A DNA stretch of 64,000 nucleotides from Lachnospiraceae bacterium (GTDB lineage: Bacteria > Bacillota > Clostridia > Lachnospirales > Lachnospiraceae), in NCBI GenBank assembly GCA_902381685.1, contig LR698958.1, positions 745,672-809,671 on the forward strand, read 5' to 3'. The notes beneath the pieces are model-generated. The model made no database searches, was not told the origin of the DNA, and saw only the letters and a program-made list of their open reading frames with translations. Shown here one piece after another: positions 16,344 to 24,129 of this stretch. The stretch's first letter is position 1. The number at the start of each line of letters is the position of its first letter. A program made the position numbers and the translations under genes.

Positions 16344-16535
16344 ATGGAAAATTTAATCAGAAATAGGCGGAAAGAATTAGGGTTATCTCAAGTAGAGTTA
16401 GCTAAAAAATGTGGCGTTTCTCGTCAAACAGTAAATGCAATAGAAAATAACAAATACGACCCTACCTTGACTTTAGCATTTAATCTTGCGAAAGAACTCA
16501 AGACCACGGTTGATGAATTGTTTATCCACAACTAA
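16344..16535 (+). CDS. Small XRE-family HTH regulator
   Basis: A 63-aa protein that is almost only a helix-turn-helix: IRNRRKELGLSQVELAKKCG, then VSRQTVNAIENNKYDPTLTL and KTTVDELF. This matches the short YozG/Cro-type XRE repressors commonly encoded next to small membrane proteins. It probably represses its own operon through the TGTCAAA-N4-TTTGACA sites at 15947-16016. GGAGGG precedes the ATG. A terminator follows at 16561-16592. Confidence 0.88.
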   Translation: MENLIRNRRKELGLSQVELAKKCGVSRQTVNAIENNKYDPTLTLAFNLAKELKTTVDELFIHN

Positions 16536-16560
16536 TTTAAAATATTAGTAATTAAAGAAG

Positions 16561-16592
16561 AAGCAGTTAGTCTTAGGATTGACTGCTTTTTT
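16561..16592 (+). terminator. Terminator after the XRE gene
   Basis: AAGCAGT (16561-16567) pairs with ACTGCTT (16582-16588), followed by six T residues. It separates the accessory module from tcpA. A degenerate copy of the same sequence occurs outside the ICE at 34837-34864. Confidence 0.75.
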
Positions 16593-16614
16593 CATACCCA
16601 GGAGTGATTGATTT

Positions 16615-18009
16615 ATGCAAAAGATTTGGAACAAAGGACACCGTATCAGAGCCAGCGACAAGCACCTTGTTTACCACTTTTCCATAGGGACGCTTCTGTT
16701 TGTATTCGTGGCGGTTCTCCTGCTACTGAATAGCAAACAGCTTATGCGTACCGACTGGGAGCATTTCAGCTTGTTAGAAAACGGCTTGACGCTTTCCCCT
16801 TATAACTTCATAACCATACTGATAGCGACTGGTGTTTGTGCATTGGTCGCTTTTCTGTATTACCGCTTCTGTTACGACAGTTTCAAGAAGCTCCTGCACC
16901 GTCAAAAGCTGGCAAGAATGATACTGGAAAATAAGTGGTATGAAGCCGATACCGTACAAGACAGCGGTTTTTTTACTGACCTGCAAAGCAGATCAAGGGA
17001 AAAAATCGTCTGGTTTCCAAAGATTTATTATCAAATGGAAAAGGGACTGCTTCATATCCGCTGTGAAATTACGCTGGGAAAATATCAAGACCAGCTTTTG
17101 CGGTTAGAGGATAAGCTGGAAAGTGGCTTGTATTGCGAGCTGACCGACAAGACCCTGCATGACGGCTATATCGAATATACCCTGCTTTATGATATGATAG
17201 CGAACCGCATTACCATTGATGAAGTACGGGCAGAAAACGGCTGTCTTAGACTGATGAAAAATCTTGTCTGGGAATATGACGCACTCCCTCACGCTCTGAT
17301 TGCTGGTGGGACTGGTGGCGGTAAAACTTATTTTCTACTGACACTCATTGAAGCCTTATTACATACAAACGCTGTCCTTTATGTCTTAGACCCGAAGAAC
17401 GCTGACCTTGCGGACTTAGGGACAGTTATGGGAAATGTGTATCATACCAAAGAAGAAATGATAGATTGTGTCAATGCTTTTTATGAGGGCATGGTAAGGC
17501 GAAGTGAGGAAATGAAGCGACACCCGAACTATAAGACGGGCGAAAACTACGCCTATCTGGGACTGCCACCCTGCTTTCTTATCTTTGATGAATATGTGGC
17601 GTTTTTTGAAATGCTGGGGACAAAGGAAAGCGTGAGTTTACTTAGCCAGTTAAAGAAAATCATTATGCTGGGACGGCAGGCAGGTTATTTCCTTATCGTT
17701 GCCTGCCAGCGTCCAGACGCAAAGTATTTCTCAGACGGTATCAGAGATAACTTCAATTTCCGTGTAGGGCTTGGGCGTATCAGCGAATTGGGTTACGGTA
17801 TGCTGTTTGGTTCAGATGTGAAAAAGCAGTTTTTCCAGAAGCGTATCAAGGGGCGTGGCTATTGTGATGTGGGAACAAGCGTTATCAGTGAATTTTACAC
17901 GCCGTTAGTCCCAAAAGGACATGATTTTTTGCAGACCATAGGCTCTCTTGCACAAGCAAGGCAGGACGGGACGGCGACGTGCGAAGCGAAAGGCGACGGC
18001 ACGGACTAG
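16615..18009 (+). CDS. tcpA: Conjugative coupling ATPase TcpA (Tn916 ORF21, FtsK/SpoIIIE domain)
   Basis: A 464-aa membrane-anchored DNA translocase that links the relaxase-DNA complex to the transfer channel. Two transmembrane helices lie near residues 22-42 and 62-82. The FtsK domain has Walker A AGGTGGGKTYF near residue 235, Walker B PCFLIFDEYVAFFE, and the downstream LIVACQRPDA segment. AGGAGTGATTG precedes ATG 16615. The C-terminus ends beside the oriT-like region. The length is normal for Tn916-type coupling proteins. Confidence 0.93.
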   Translation: MQKIWNKGHRIRASDKHLVYHFSIGTLLFVFVAVLLLLNSKQLMRTDWEHFSLLENGLTLSPYNFITILIATGVCALVAFLYYRFCYDSFKKLLHRQKLARMILENKWYEADTVQDSGFFTDLQSRSREKIVWFPKIYYQMEKGLLHIRCEITLGKYQDQLLRLEDKLESGLYCELTDKTLHDGYIEYTLLYDMIANRITIDEVRAENGCLRLMKNLVWEYDALPHALIAGGTGGGKTYFLLTLIEALLHTNAVLYVLDPKNADLADLGTVMGNVYHTKEEMIDCVNAFYEGMVRRSEEMKRHPNYKTGENYAYLGLPPCFLIFDEYVAFFEMLGTKESVSLLSQLKKIIMLGRQAGYFLIVACQRPDAKYFSDGIRDNFNFRVGLGRISELGYGMLFGSDVKKQFFQKRIKGRGYCDVGTSVISEFYTPLVPKGHDFLQTIGSLAQARQDGTATCEAKGDGTD

Positions 18010-18015
18010 CCGTTG

Positions 18016-18192
18016 CTGGTGTGGCGTAAGCCACGCCAGCAGGTAAAACCCCTCAGTATCTAACAGAGGGGTACGTTTGCAAATAGACAATAGACAAAAA
18101 ACATAGGAAACAAAAGGCTTCTGGCATGGTTTCCTAGCAAAAATCGGCTGTGAAGTCGCCTTAAAAAACTTCACACTTTACAGATTGGGGGT
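18016..18192 (+). other. oriT-like intergenic region between tcpA and mobT
   Basis: In Tn916 the transfer origin lies between orf21 and orf20, the same position as here. Two inverted repeats are visible: CTGGTGTGGC/GCCACGCCAG (18016-18039, one mismatch) and ACCCCTC/GAGGGGT (18048-18072). These are followed by AT-rich DNA with the repeat ATAGACAATAGACAA. MobT would nick here; the nick site itself cannot be assigned by eye. Confidence 0.7.
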
Positions 18193-19389
18193 ATGGTTCT
18201 GAATGAAGAACAATGGATAAAAGAATTACGGGAGAAACGGATTGCTTACGGTATCTCACAAGGCAGGCTGGCGGTGGCTTCTGGCATTACAAGGGAATAT
18301 CTCAACAAGATAGAAAGCGGAAAAATGAAGCCGTCAAAAGAACTGCTGGAAACTCTGCATAAGGAACTGGCAAGGTTCAATCCAGAAGCACCGCTTACCA
18401 TGCTGTTTGATTATGTAAAAATTCGTTTTCCCACGCTGGATATACAGCACATCATCAAAGATATATTAAAACTGAATATCAACTATATGCTCCATGAAGA
18501 TTACGGGCGTTACAGCTATACGGAGCATTACTCTTTAGGGGACATCTTTATTTATACTTCGGCTGACGAAGAAAAAGGTGTCCTTTTAGAGTTAAAGGGG
18601 CGTGGTTGCAGGCAGTTTGAAAGTTACCTGCTGGCACAACAAAGAAGCTGGTATGACTTTCTCATGGACGCATTAGTAGACGGTGGCGTGATGAAGCGTA
18701 TCGACCTTGCTATCAACGACCATACGGGCATTTTGGATATTCCAGAGCTTGCGGAAAAATGCAGGAAACGGGAATATATCGGAAAGTCCAGAAGTTATAA
18801 GTTTTACCAGTCGGGCGAGCTTATCAAGCACAGAGAGGACGACAGAGAATATATGGGACGTACCCTTTATCTTGGTTCACTGAAATCAGATGTGTATTTC
18901 TGTATCTATGAAAAGGACTATGAGCAGTACGTCAAGTTAGGGACACCTCTGGAAGAAGCCGACATTATCAACCGTTTTGAGATACGACTTCGCAATGAAC
19001 GTGCCTATTATGCAGTACGAGATTTGCTGACGTATTATGACGCAGAGCAGACCGCTTTTTCTATCATCAATCAGTATGTGCGGTTTGTTGATGAAGAACC
19101 AGACAAGCGAAAAAATGACTGGAAACTCAATGACCGCTGGGCGTGGTTTATCGGGGATAATCGGCAAAGTCTGAAACTAACGACAAAGCCAGAGTCTTAT
19201 ACCTTAGACCGTACATTGCGGTGGGTACAACGGCAGGTAGCACCGACCTTGAAAATGCTGAAAAAGATTGATAAGGGAAACGGTACAGACTACATGGAAA
19301 CGATTGAAAAGCAGGCAGTCTTGAGTGAAAAACATGAAATGATAATCAAACAGCAGACGACCCCTGCAAAAGATTTGGTGGAAAGTTAG
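18193..19389 (+). CDS. mobT: MobT-family relaxase (Tn916 ORF20)
   Basis: A 398-aa rolling-circle-type relaxase. Residues 1-60 are an XRE HTH (KRIAYGISQGRLAVASGITR, YLNKIESGKMKPS). The rest is the Rep_trans domain: DAYGRYSYTEHY-type core here as YGRYSYTEHYSLGDIFIY, then MKRIDLAINDHTGILDIPEL and NRFEIRLRNERAYY, with the catalytic Tyr expected in the RSYKFYQSGE region. It nicks oriT just upstream and starts both transfer and replication of the circular element. The ATG is preceded by TTGGGGG. A small frameshifted gene follows 12 bases after the stop. Confidence 0.92.
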   Translation: MVLNEEQWIKELREKRIAYGISQGRLAVASGITREYLNKIESGKMKPSKELLETLHKELARFNPEAPLTMLFDYVKIRFPTLDIQHIIKDILKLNINYMLHEDYGRYSYTEHYSLGDIFIYTSADEEKGVLLELKGRGCRQFESYLLAQQRSWYDFLMDALVDGGVMKRIDLAINDHTGILDIPELAEKCRKREYIGKSRSYKFYQSGELIKHREDDREYMGRTLYLGSLKSDVYFCIYEKDYEQYVKLGTPLEEADIINRFEIRLRNERAYYAVRDLLTYYDAEQTAFSIINQYVRFVDEEPDKRKNDWKLNDRWAWFIGDNRQSLKLTTKPESYTLDRTLRWVQRQVAPTLKMLKKIDKGNGTDYMETIEKQAVLSEKHEMIIKQQTTPAKDLVES

Positions 19390-19401
19390 GAGTGATAAAA
19401 A

Positions 19402-19574
19402 ATGTGGGAATTAGTACAAGACTTCCTGCTGGTATCTACTTAGGGTTCAAACGTGAGTTTTCAAAGCTCATTGGCTTCTTAGTAGTTGCTCTTGTTGCTG
19501 TCGGATTGGTATTCAATGCTGGCGGTGTGAAAGATGTACTGTTAGAACTGTTCAATAAGATTATCGGTGCTTAG
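19402..19574 (+). pseudogene. Small ICE membrane gene (ORF19 position), apparently frameshifted
   Basis: The ATG at 19402 sits 9 bases after TTAGGAG but its frame (MWELVQDFLLVST) stops at 19443. The next frame continues with AGIYLGFKREFSKLIGFLVV and VALVAVGLVFNAGGVKDVLL, then ends at 19574, giving a coherent one-helix protein typical of this ICE slot. A missing base near 19425-19435 would join them into about 57 residues. Alternatively translation begins at the in-frame GTG 19392, which overlaps the ribosome site and is weak. It could also be a sequencing error. Confidence 0.55.
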
Positions 19575-19581
19575 ATGTTTG

Positions 19582-19610
19582 TTGTAGAACAAAGGACGTA
19601 ATGATATAAT
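19582..19610 (+). promoter_or_regulatory. Promoter of the 221-aa cargo gene
   Basis: TTGTAG (19582-19587) and perfect TATAAT (19605-19610) are spaced 17 bases apart, 33 bases before the GTG start at 19643. It gives the cargo gene its own transcription start within the transfer operon. Confidence 0.6.
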
Positions 19611-19642
19611 AGAAGCACTAAAAAGATATTGGAGGATAAAAT

Positions 19643-20308
19643 GTGAAGCAAGCAGTAGAAACATATCATGAAATAGGGCTTATTTCTCAACCAGATGGAG
19701 TAAAACTCTCCGATAGAAAGCTAATAGTAAATTACATATATCATATATCATTTTATATAGATGAATTTTATCGCTCTATGATGTGTATAAGTAATGAAAA
19801 TTTCTTTCAAGCAGATTTATATGGTGGAGATAATAAAGAAATGCGTATTCAATATTACCGACATCATTCTTGGAATTTATTAAATTATTTAGGAATGATA
19901 AAGGACGGTATTGATAAATTGAATGAAATTGAGGTGTCTAAAGATTTGCTGGAGTATGATTTTGAAAAATCAACTCGAAATCTTATTGTTCATATCTATG
20001 AAAAAATGAACAAGATAAATGAAACATCTGGTCTGTTACATGGTTTCAATGTTATCATGGACGAAAAAGATGTATTCCTGAGAGATATAAAAGAGCCTAT
20101 ATTCAATTTAGATTTGCTAAAAGAAGAAATTACTATGGTAATCATTGATAGAAGAAAGACACCACCTATTGAACATAATTACAAAGTTGAACTAAATCAT
20201 CTAAAAAATAGTATAGATATGTTGAAAGCACAAGTTGAAAAAGTAACTCAATATATAAGAGAAGCATGGTATCCAAACCAATCATTTCGTGTTTCTGTGA
20301 AGCAGTAA
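19643..20308 (+). CDS. Unknown 221-aa ICE cargo protein
   Basis: Starts at GTG 19643, because GGAGG lies 7 bases upstream and the overlapping ATG at 19641 is followed at once by TGA. The protein is soluble, without signal peptide, rich in Ile, Asn, Lys and Tyr (IVNYIYHISFYIDEFYRSMM; RIQYYRHHSWNLLNYLGMIK), mostly helical by appearance, with a possible coiled coil at residues 175-205 (ELNHLKNSIDMLKAQVEKV). No family is recognised. It is much more AT-rich than tcpA or mobT and has its own promoter and terminator, so it is a later insertion. Position beside ardA invites a defence or anti-defence guess, which is not supported by any motif. Confidence 0.6.
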   Translation: MKQAVETYHEIGLISQPDGVKLSDRKLIVNYIYHISFYIDEFYRSMMCISNENFFQADLYGGDNKEMRIQYYRHHSWNLLNYLGMIKDGIDKLNEIEVSKDLLEYDFEKSTRNLIVHIYEKMNKINETSGLLHGFNVIMDEKDVFLRDIKEPIFNLDLLKEEITMVIIDRRKTPPIEHNYKVELNHLKNSIDMLKAQVEKVTQYIREAWYPNQSFRVSVKQ

Positions 20309-20332
20309 ATCATAACGGTTTACTGCTTTTTT
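20301..20332 (+). terminator. Terminator of the cargo gene
   Basis: AGCAGTAAA (20301-20309) pairs with TTTACTGCT (20319-20327), followed by six T residues. The stop codon of the 221-aa gene lies inside the stem. Confidence 0.85.
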
Positions 20333-20362
20333 CTTATCTAAATTTCAGATTGGAGTGATGAA

Positions 20363-20578
20363 ATGAACGACATTTTTAAGGATATGCAGGCAAAAGTCGG
20401 CTGTAATTATCTTTCTGACCTGCCCTCTTACAAGCGTAAGGTATGGCAGGAAATGAAACGGCTGAACCCTGCCGATTATCCGAAAAAGCAACTGGAAGAT
20501 TTTTCTATTTATGTGTTTGGTATGTCGTACCAGACCTTAAAAGATGTGATGAACCAACAGAGAGGAAGTGAAAAATAA
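20363..20578 (+). CDS. Small conserved ICE protein, function unknown
   Basis: A 71-aa soluble protein (MNDIFKDMQAKVGCNYLSDL, SYKRKVWQEMKRLNPADYP, LEDFSIYVFGMSYQTLKDVM). I recall similar short proteins directly before ardA in Tn916-type elements of gut Firmicutes but know no function. TTGGAGTGATG precedes ATG 20363. Its stop overlaps the ATG of the ardA remnant (TAATG), indicating former translational coupling. Codon use matches the transfer genes rather than the AT-rich cargo gene upstream. Confidence 0.65.
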   Translation: MNDIFKDMQAKVGCNYLSDLPSYKRKVWQEMKRLNPADYPKKQLEDFSIYVFGMSYQTLKDVMNQQRGSEK

Positions 20579-20771
20579 TGCAGGAATTAAGAGTACAGAT
20601 TGAAGCTGTCCCAACAGTCGAGGGAGATATACTGTCCGCATGGTTTACCCTGCCTTTGCAGAGATTGACGAACGCCTAGTCCGATACTTCAATTTTGAAG
20701 CCTACGGACAGTATCTTGACGACAATGGAAAATTCATAGAAACGGAACACGGTATCTACGAACTTCCATAG
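20578..20771 (+). pseudogene. ardA remnant: N-terminus joined to a C-terminus
   Basis: The frame from ATG 20578 encodes MQELRVQIEAVPTVEGDILS and AWFTLP, the start of an ArdA antirestriction protein, then loses frame. The adjacent frame gives EIDERLVRYFNFEAYGQYL and ends with ETEHGIYELP, like the C-terminal DAYGRD...TRYGMFE end of ArdA. The 100-residue middle is missing. This looks like one ardA copy with an internal deletion and a one-base frameshift near 20655. Confidence 0.55.
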
Positions 20772-20773
20772 AA

Positions 20774-21187
20774 ATGAGGTGGTCTAATGAGCGTATCGGG
20801 CTGAATGGACGTTATGAAGAATACGCTATCCATGATAGCGAAAACTTCCCCTGCGAGCTGGAAGAATATACGTCCATAGAAGAACTGAACCGTATCTATG
20901 AGCTGATACAAGACTTTCCAGAGGAAGTATTGGATAAGCTGGACGATTTTATTTCCTACTATGGCGACCTTGAAGAACTGGCAGACCATATCGGCGATAT
21001 TATCTGCTATTCGGGGTGTGAAACAATGGAAGATGTAGCGTACCACAAGATTTATGAAGAAAATGTACTTGGGGAAATACCGCCTGCCTTTTTCCATTAC
21101 ATAGACTGTGAAGCCTACGGCAGAGATATTGAAATTCAAGACTATTTTGTAAAAACAAGGTACGGTATGTGTGAAATCAAACGATAA
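20774..21187 (+). CDS. ardA: ArdA antirestriction protein, N-terminally truncated
   Basis: A 137-aa acidic DNA-mimic protein that blocks type I restriction enzymes after ICE entry. GLNGRYEEYAIHDSENFP, then the Glu/Asp-rich middle (LDDFISYYGDLEELADHIGD) and GEIPPAFFHYIDCEAYGRD are typical of ArdA domains 1-3. The usual first 25 or so residues (the AWFTP segment) are missing; they are found upstream at 20578 in a different frame. ATG 20774 has no ribosome site, while a good one (GAGGTGG) serves an out-of-frame ATG at 20787 that stops after five codons. Expression is therefore doubtful. Confidence 0.7.
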   Translation: MRWSNERIGLNGRYEEYAIHDSENFPCELEEYTSIEELNRIYELIQDFPEEVLDKLDDFISYYGDLEELADHIGDIICYSGCETMEDVAYHKIYEENVLGEIPPAFFHYIDCEAYGRDIEIQDYFVKTRYGMCEIKR

Positions 21188-21302
21188 GCTGGAAGATCAG
21201 CAACAAGCATTGTTGCTACTGACAGCGTATTTCTCTTTAAGGGACAGTCTGAAAATGGCTGTCCTTTTCCATTTAGAAATTTACGAAAGGAGCTGAAACA
21301 AC

Positions 21303-21701
21303 TTGAAAAAGATTAAAAGCTACACGGGTATCTGGAACGTGGAAAAAGTCTTATATGCAATCAATGACTTTAACTTACCCTTTCCCGTTACCTTTACACA
21401 GATTACATGGTTTGTGATTACAGAATTTATCATCATTCTGTTTGGGGATATGCCCCCACTTTCCATGATTGAGGGAGCATTTCTCAAATACTTCGGTATT
21501 CCCGTTGCTCTCACTTGGTTTATGTCGCAGAAAACCTTTGACGGAAAGAAGCCGTACAGCTTTTTGAAATCACAGATAACCTATGCCCTGCGACCGAAAA
21601 TCACTTATGCAGGAAAAGCCGTAAAACTACATAAGCAGATATTGAATGAAACAATCACGGCAGTGAGGAGTGTGAACTATGTTCCCGATAAAATATATTG
21701 A
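21303..21701 (+). CDS. tcpE: TcpE family conjugal transfer membrane protein (Tn916 ORF17)
   Basis: A 132-aa protein starting at TTG 21303, 10 bases after AAAGGAG. Two hydrophobic segments (about residues 27-45 and 55-75) flank a short loop, followed by KTFDGKKPYSFLKSQITYAL and RPKITYAGKAVKL, the conserved TcpE C-terminal block. TcpE is a membrane component of the Gram-positive transfer channel. Its end overlaps the start of the VirB4-like gene by 23 bases, so they are translationally linked. Confidence 0.85.
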   Translation: MKKIKSYTGIWNVEKVLYAINDFNLPFPVTFTQITWFVITEFIIILFGDMPPLSMIEGAFLKYFGIPVALTWFMSQKTFDGKKPYSFLKSQITYALRPKITYAGKAVKLHKQILNETITAVRSVNYVPDKIY

Positions 21702-24129
21702 CAACAACCTTGTCTGGAACAAGGACAATGAGGTCTTCGCCTACTATGAGCTGATACCGTACAACTATTCTTTCCTATCCGCAGAGCAGAAATTTATCGT
21801 GCATGACAGTTTCCGACAGCTTATCGCACAGTCCCGTGAGGGTAAAATTCATGCCTTGCAAATTGCCACGGAAAGCTCAATCCGCAGTATGCAGGAGCAG
21901 TCAAAGAAACTGGTAACGGGCAAACTTCGTGAGGTGGCAGTCCAGAAAATAGACGAACAGACCGAAGCGTTAGTATCTATGATTGGGGACAATCAAGTGG
22001 ACTACCGCTTTTTTCTTGGCTTTAAGCTCATGGTTACGGAAGAACAGTTCAATCTGAAGAACATCAAAAAATCGGCGTGGCTGACATTCAAGGAATTTCT
22101 CCATGAAGTGAACCACACGCTGATGAATGATTTTGTTTCCATGTCGAATGATGAAATCAACCGTTACATGAAAATGGAAAAGTTACTGGAAAATAAAATC
22201 TCCCGTCGCTTTAAGGTGCGTCGTTTGGAAATCAATGATTTTGGGTATCTCATGGAACATCTTTACGGCAGGGACGGTATCGCCTATGAAGATTATGAGT
22301 ACCAGCTACCAAAGAAGAATTATAAGAAAGAAACGCTGATAAAATACTACGACCTTATCCGTCCGACAAGATGTGTGATTGAGGAAAGCCAGCGGTATTT
22401 ACGATTGGAACATGAGGACAAGGAAAGTTATGTGTCCTACTTTACCGTCAATGCGATTGTCGGGGAGCTTGATTTTCCGTCCTCTGAAATCTTCTATTTC
22501 CAGCAACAGCAGTTCACATTCCCCGTCGATACTTCTATGAATGTAGAAATCGTGGAGAACCGAAAAGCATTAACGACCGTTCGCAACAAGAAAAAGGAAT
22601 TGAAAGACCTTGACAATCACGCCTATCAAGCAGGAAGTGAAACCAGCTCAAATGTGGTGGACGCTTTAGACAGCGTAGACGAGCTGGAAACAGACTTAGA
22701 CCAGAGCAAAGAAAGTATGTATAAGTTAAGCTACGTCATACGGGTGTCTGCACCCGATCTTGACGAGCTGAAACGCCGTTGTGATGAAGTCAAGGACTTT
22801 TACGATGACCTCAATGTAAAGCTGGTGCGTCCTGCTGGGGATATGCTGGGGCTTCATTCAGAATTTCTTCCTGCCAGCAAGCGATATATCAATGACTATG
22901 TGCAGTATGTAAAATCAGATTTCTTGGCAGGACTTGGCTTTGGTGCGACCCAGCAGTTAGGGGAAAGTACGGGTATCTATATGGGCTATTCCGTTGATAC
23001 GGGAAGAAATGTGTACCTGCAACCGTCCCTTGCCAGTCAAGGCGTGAAAGGCACAGTTACCAACGCTTTAGCTTCTGCTTTTGTCGGTTCGCTTGGCGGT
23101 GGAAAGTCGTTCTGCAATAATCTTCTGGTGTATTATTCGGTTCTCTTTGGGGGACAAGCGGTTATCTTAGACCCAAAATCCGAGCGTGGCAACTGGAAAG
23201 AAACGCTCCCAGAAATCGCCCATGAAATCAATATCGTAAACTTAACCAGCGATAAAGGAAATGCAGGGCTTCTTGACCCGTTTGTGATTATGAAGAATGT
23301 CAAAGACGCTGAAAGTCTGGCAATCGACATCTTGACATTCCTTACAGGTATTTCCTCTAGGGACGGCGAAAAATTCCCCGTACTTCGTAAGGCGGTGCGT
23401 TCCGTTACCCAGAGCGACAGTCGGGGCTTGCTCCATGTGATAGACGAGCTACGCCGTGAAGATACGCCAGTATCAAGAAATATCGCAGACCATATCGACA
23501 GCTTCACAGACTACGACTTTGCACACCTGCTCTTTTCAGACGGTACGGTAGAAAATGCTATCAGTCTGGATAACCAGCTTAACATTATTCAAGTAGCCGA
23601 CCTTGTACTGCCAGATAAAGATACCACCTTTGAAGAATACACGACCATTGAATTATTGTCGGTATCTATGCTGATTGTGATTAGTACCTTTGCCCTTGAT
23701 TTTATCCATTCCGACAGAAGTATTTTTAAGATTGTCGATTTGGACGAAGCGTGGGCGTTCTTAAATGTGGCACAAGGCGAAACCTTATCAAATAAGCTGG
23801 TGCGTGCTGGACGAGCTATGCAGGCAGGCGTTTATTTCGTTACACAATCTTCTGGCGACGTATCAAAGGAAAGTCTGAAAAACAATATCGGCTTGAAATT
23901 TGCTTTCCGTTCTACTGACATTAACGAGATAAAACAGACCTTAGAGTTTTTCGGTATCGACAAGGACGACGAAAACAACCAGAAACGGCTTCGTGATTTG
24001 GAGAACGGACAATGCTTATTGCAGGACTTATACGGGCGTGTCGGTGTGGTGCAGATACACCCAGTCTTTGAAGAACTGTTACACGCTTTTGATACCAGAC
24101 CGCCCGTACAGAGAAATGAGGTGGAGTGA
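21679..24129 (+). CDS. VirB4-like conjugation ATPase (Tn916 ORF16, TcpF-type)
   Basis: An 816-aa ATPase that energises the type IV-like transfer apparatus. The N-terminal 400 residues are the VirB4/CagE-type region; Walker A VGSLGGGKSFCNN is near residue 475, followed by AVILDPKSERGNW. Walker B is in FKIVDLDEAWAFLNVAQG, and GVYFVTQSSGD is the late motif. GAGGAGTGTG precedes ATG 21679. Length is normal for the Tn916 family. The stop overlaps the next start by 1 base (ATGA-type). Confidence 0.94.
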   Translation: MFPIKYIDNNLVWNKDNEVFAYYELIPYNYSFLSAEQKFIVHDSFRQLIAQSREGKIHALQIATESSIRSMQEQSKKLVTGKLREVAVQKIDEQTEALVSMIGDNQVDYRFFLGFKLMVTEEQFNLKNIKKSAWLTFKEFLHEVNHTLMNDFVSMSNDEINRYMKMEKLLENKISRRFKVRRLEINDFGYLMEHLYGRDGIAYEDYEYQLPKKNYKKETLIKYYDLIRPTRCVIEESQRYLRLEHEDKESYVSYFTVNAIVGELDFPSSEIFYFQQQQFTFPVDTSMNVEIVENRKALTTVRNKKKELKDLDNHAYQAGSETSSNVVDALDSVDELETDLDQSKESMYKLSYVIRVSAPDLDELKRRCDEVKDFYDDLNVKLVRPAGDMLGLHSEFLPASKRYINDYVQYVKSDFLAGLGFGATQQLGESTGIYMGYSVDTGRNVYLQPSLASQGVKGTVTNALASAFVGSLGGGKSFCNNLLVYYSVLFGGQAVILDPKSERGNWKETLPEIAHEINIVNLTSDKGNAGLLDPFVIMKNVKDAESLAIDILTFLTGISSRDGEKFPVLRKAVRSVTQSDSRGLLHVIDELRREDTPVSRNIADHIDSFTDYDFAHLLFSDGTVENAISLDNQLNIIQVADLVLPDKDTTFEEYTTIELLSVSMLIVISTFALDFIHSDRSIFKIVDLDEAWAFLNVAQGETLSNKLVRAGRAMQAGVYFVTQSSGDVSKESLKNNIGLKFAFRSTDINEIKQTLEFFGIDKDDENNQKRLRDLENGQCLLQDLYGRVGVVQIHPVFEELLHAFDTRPPVQRNEVE

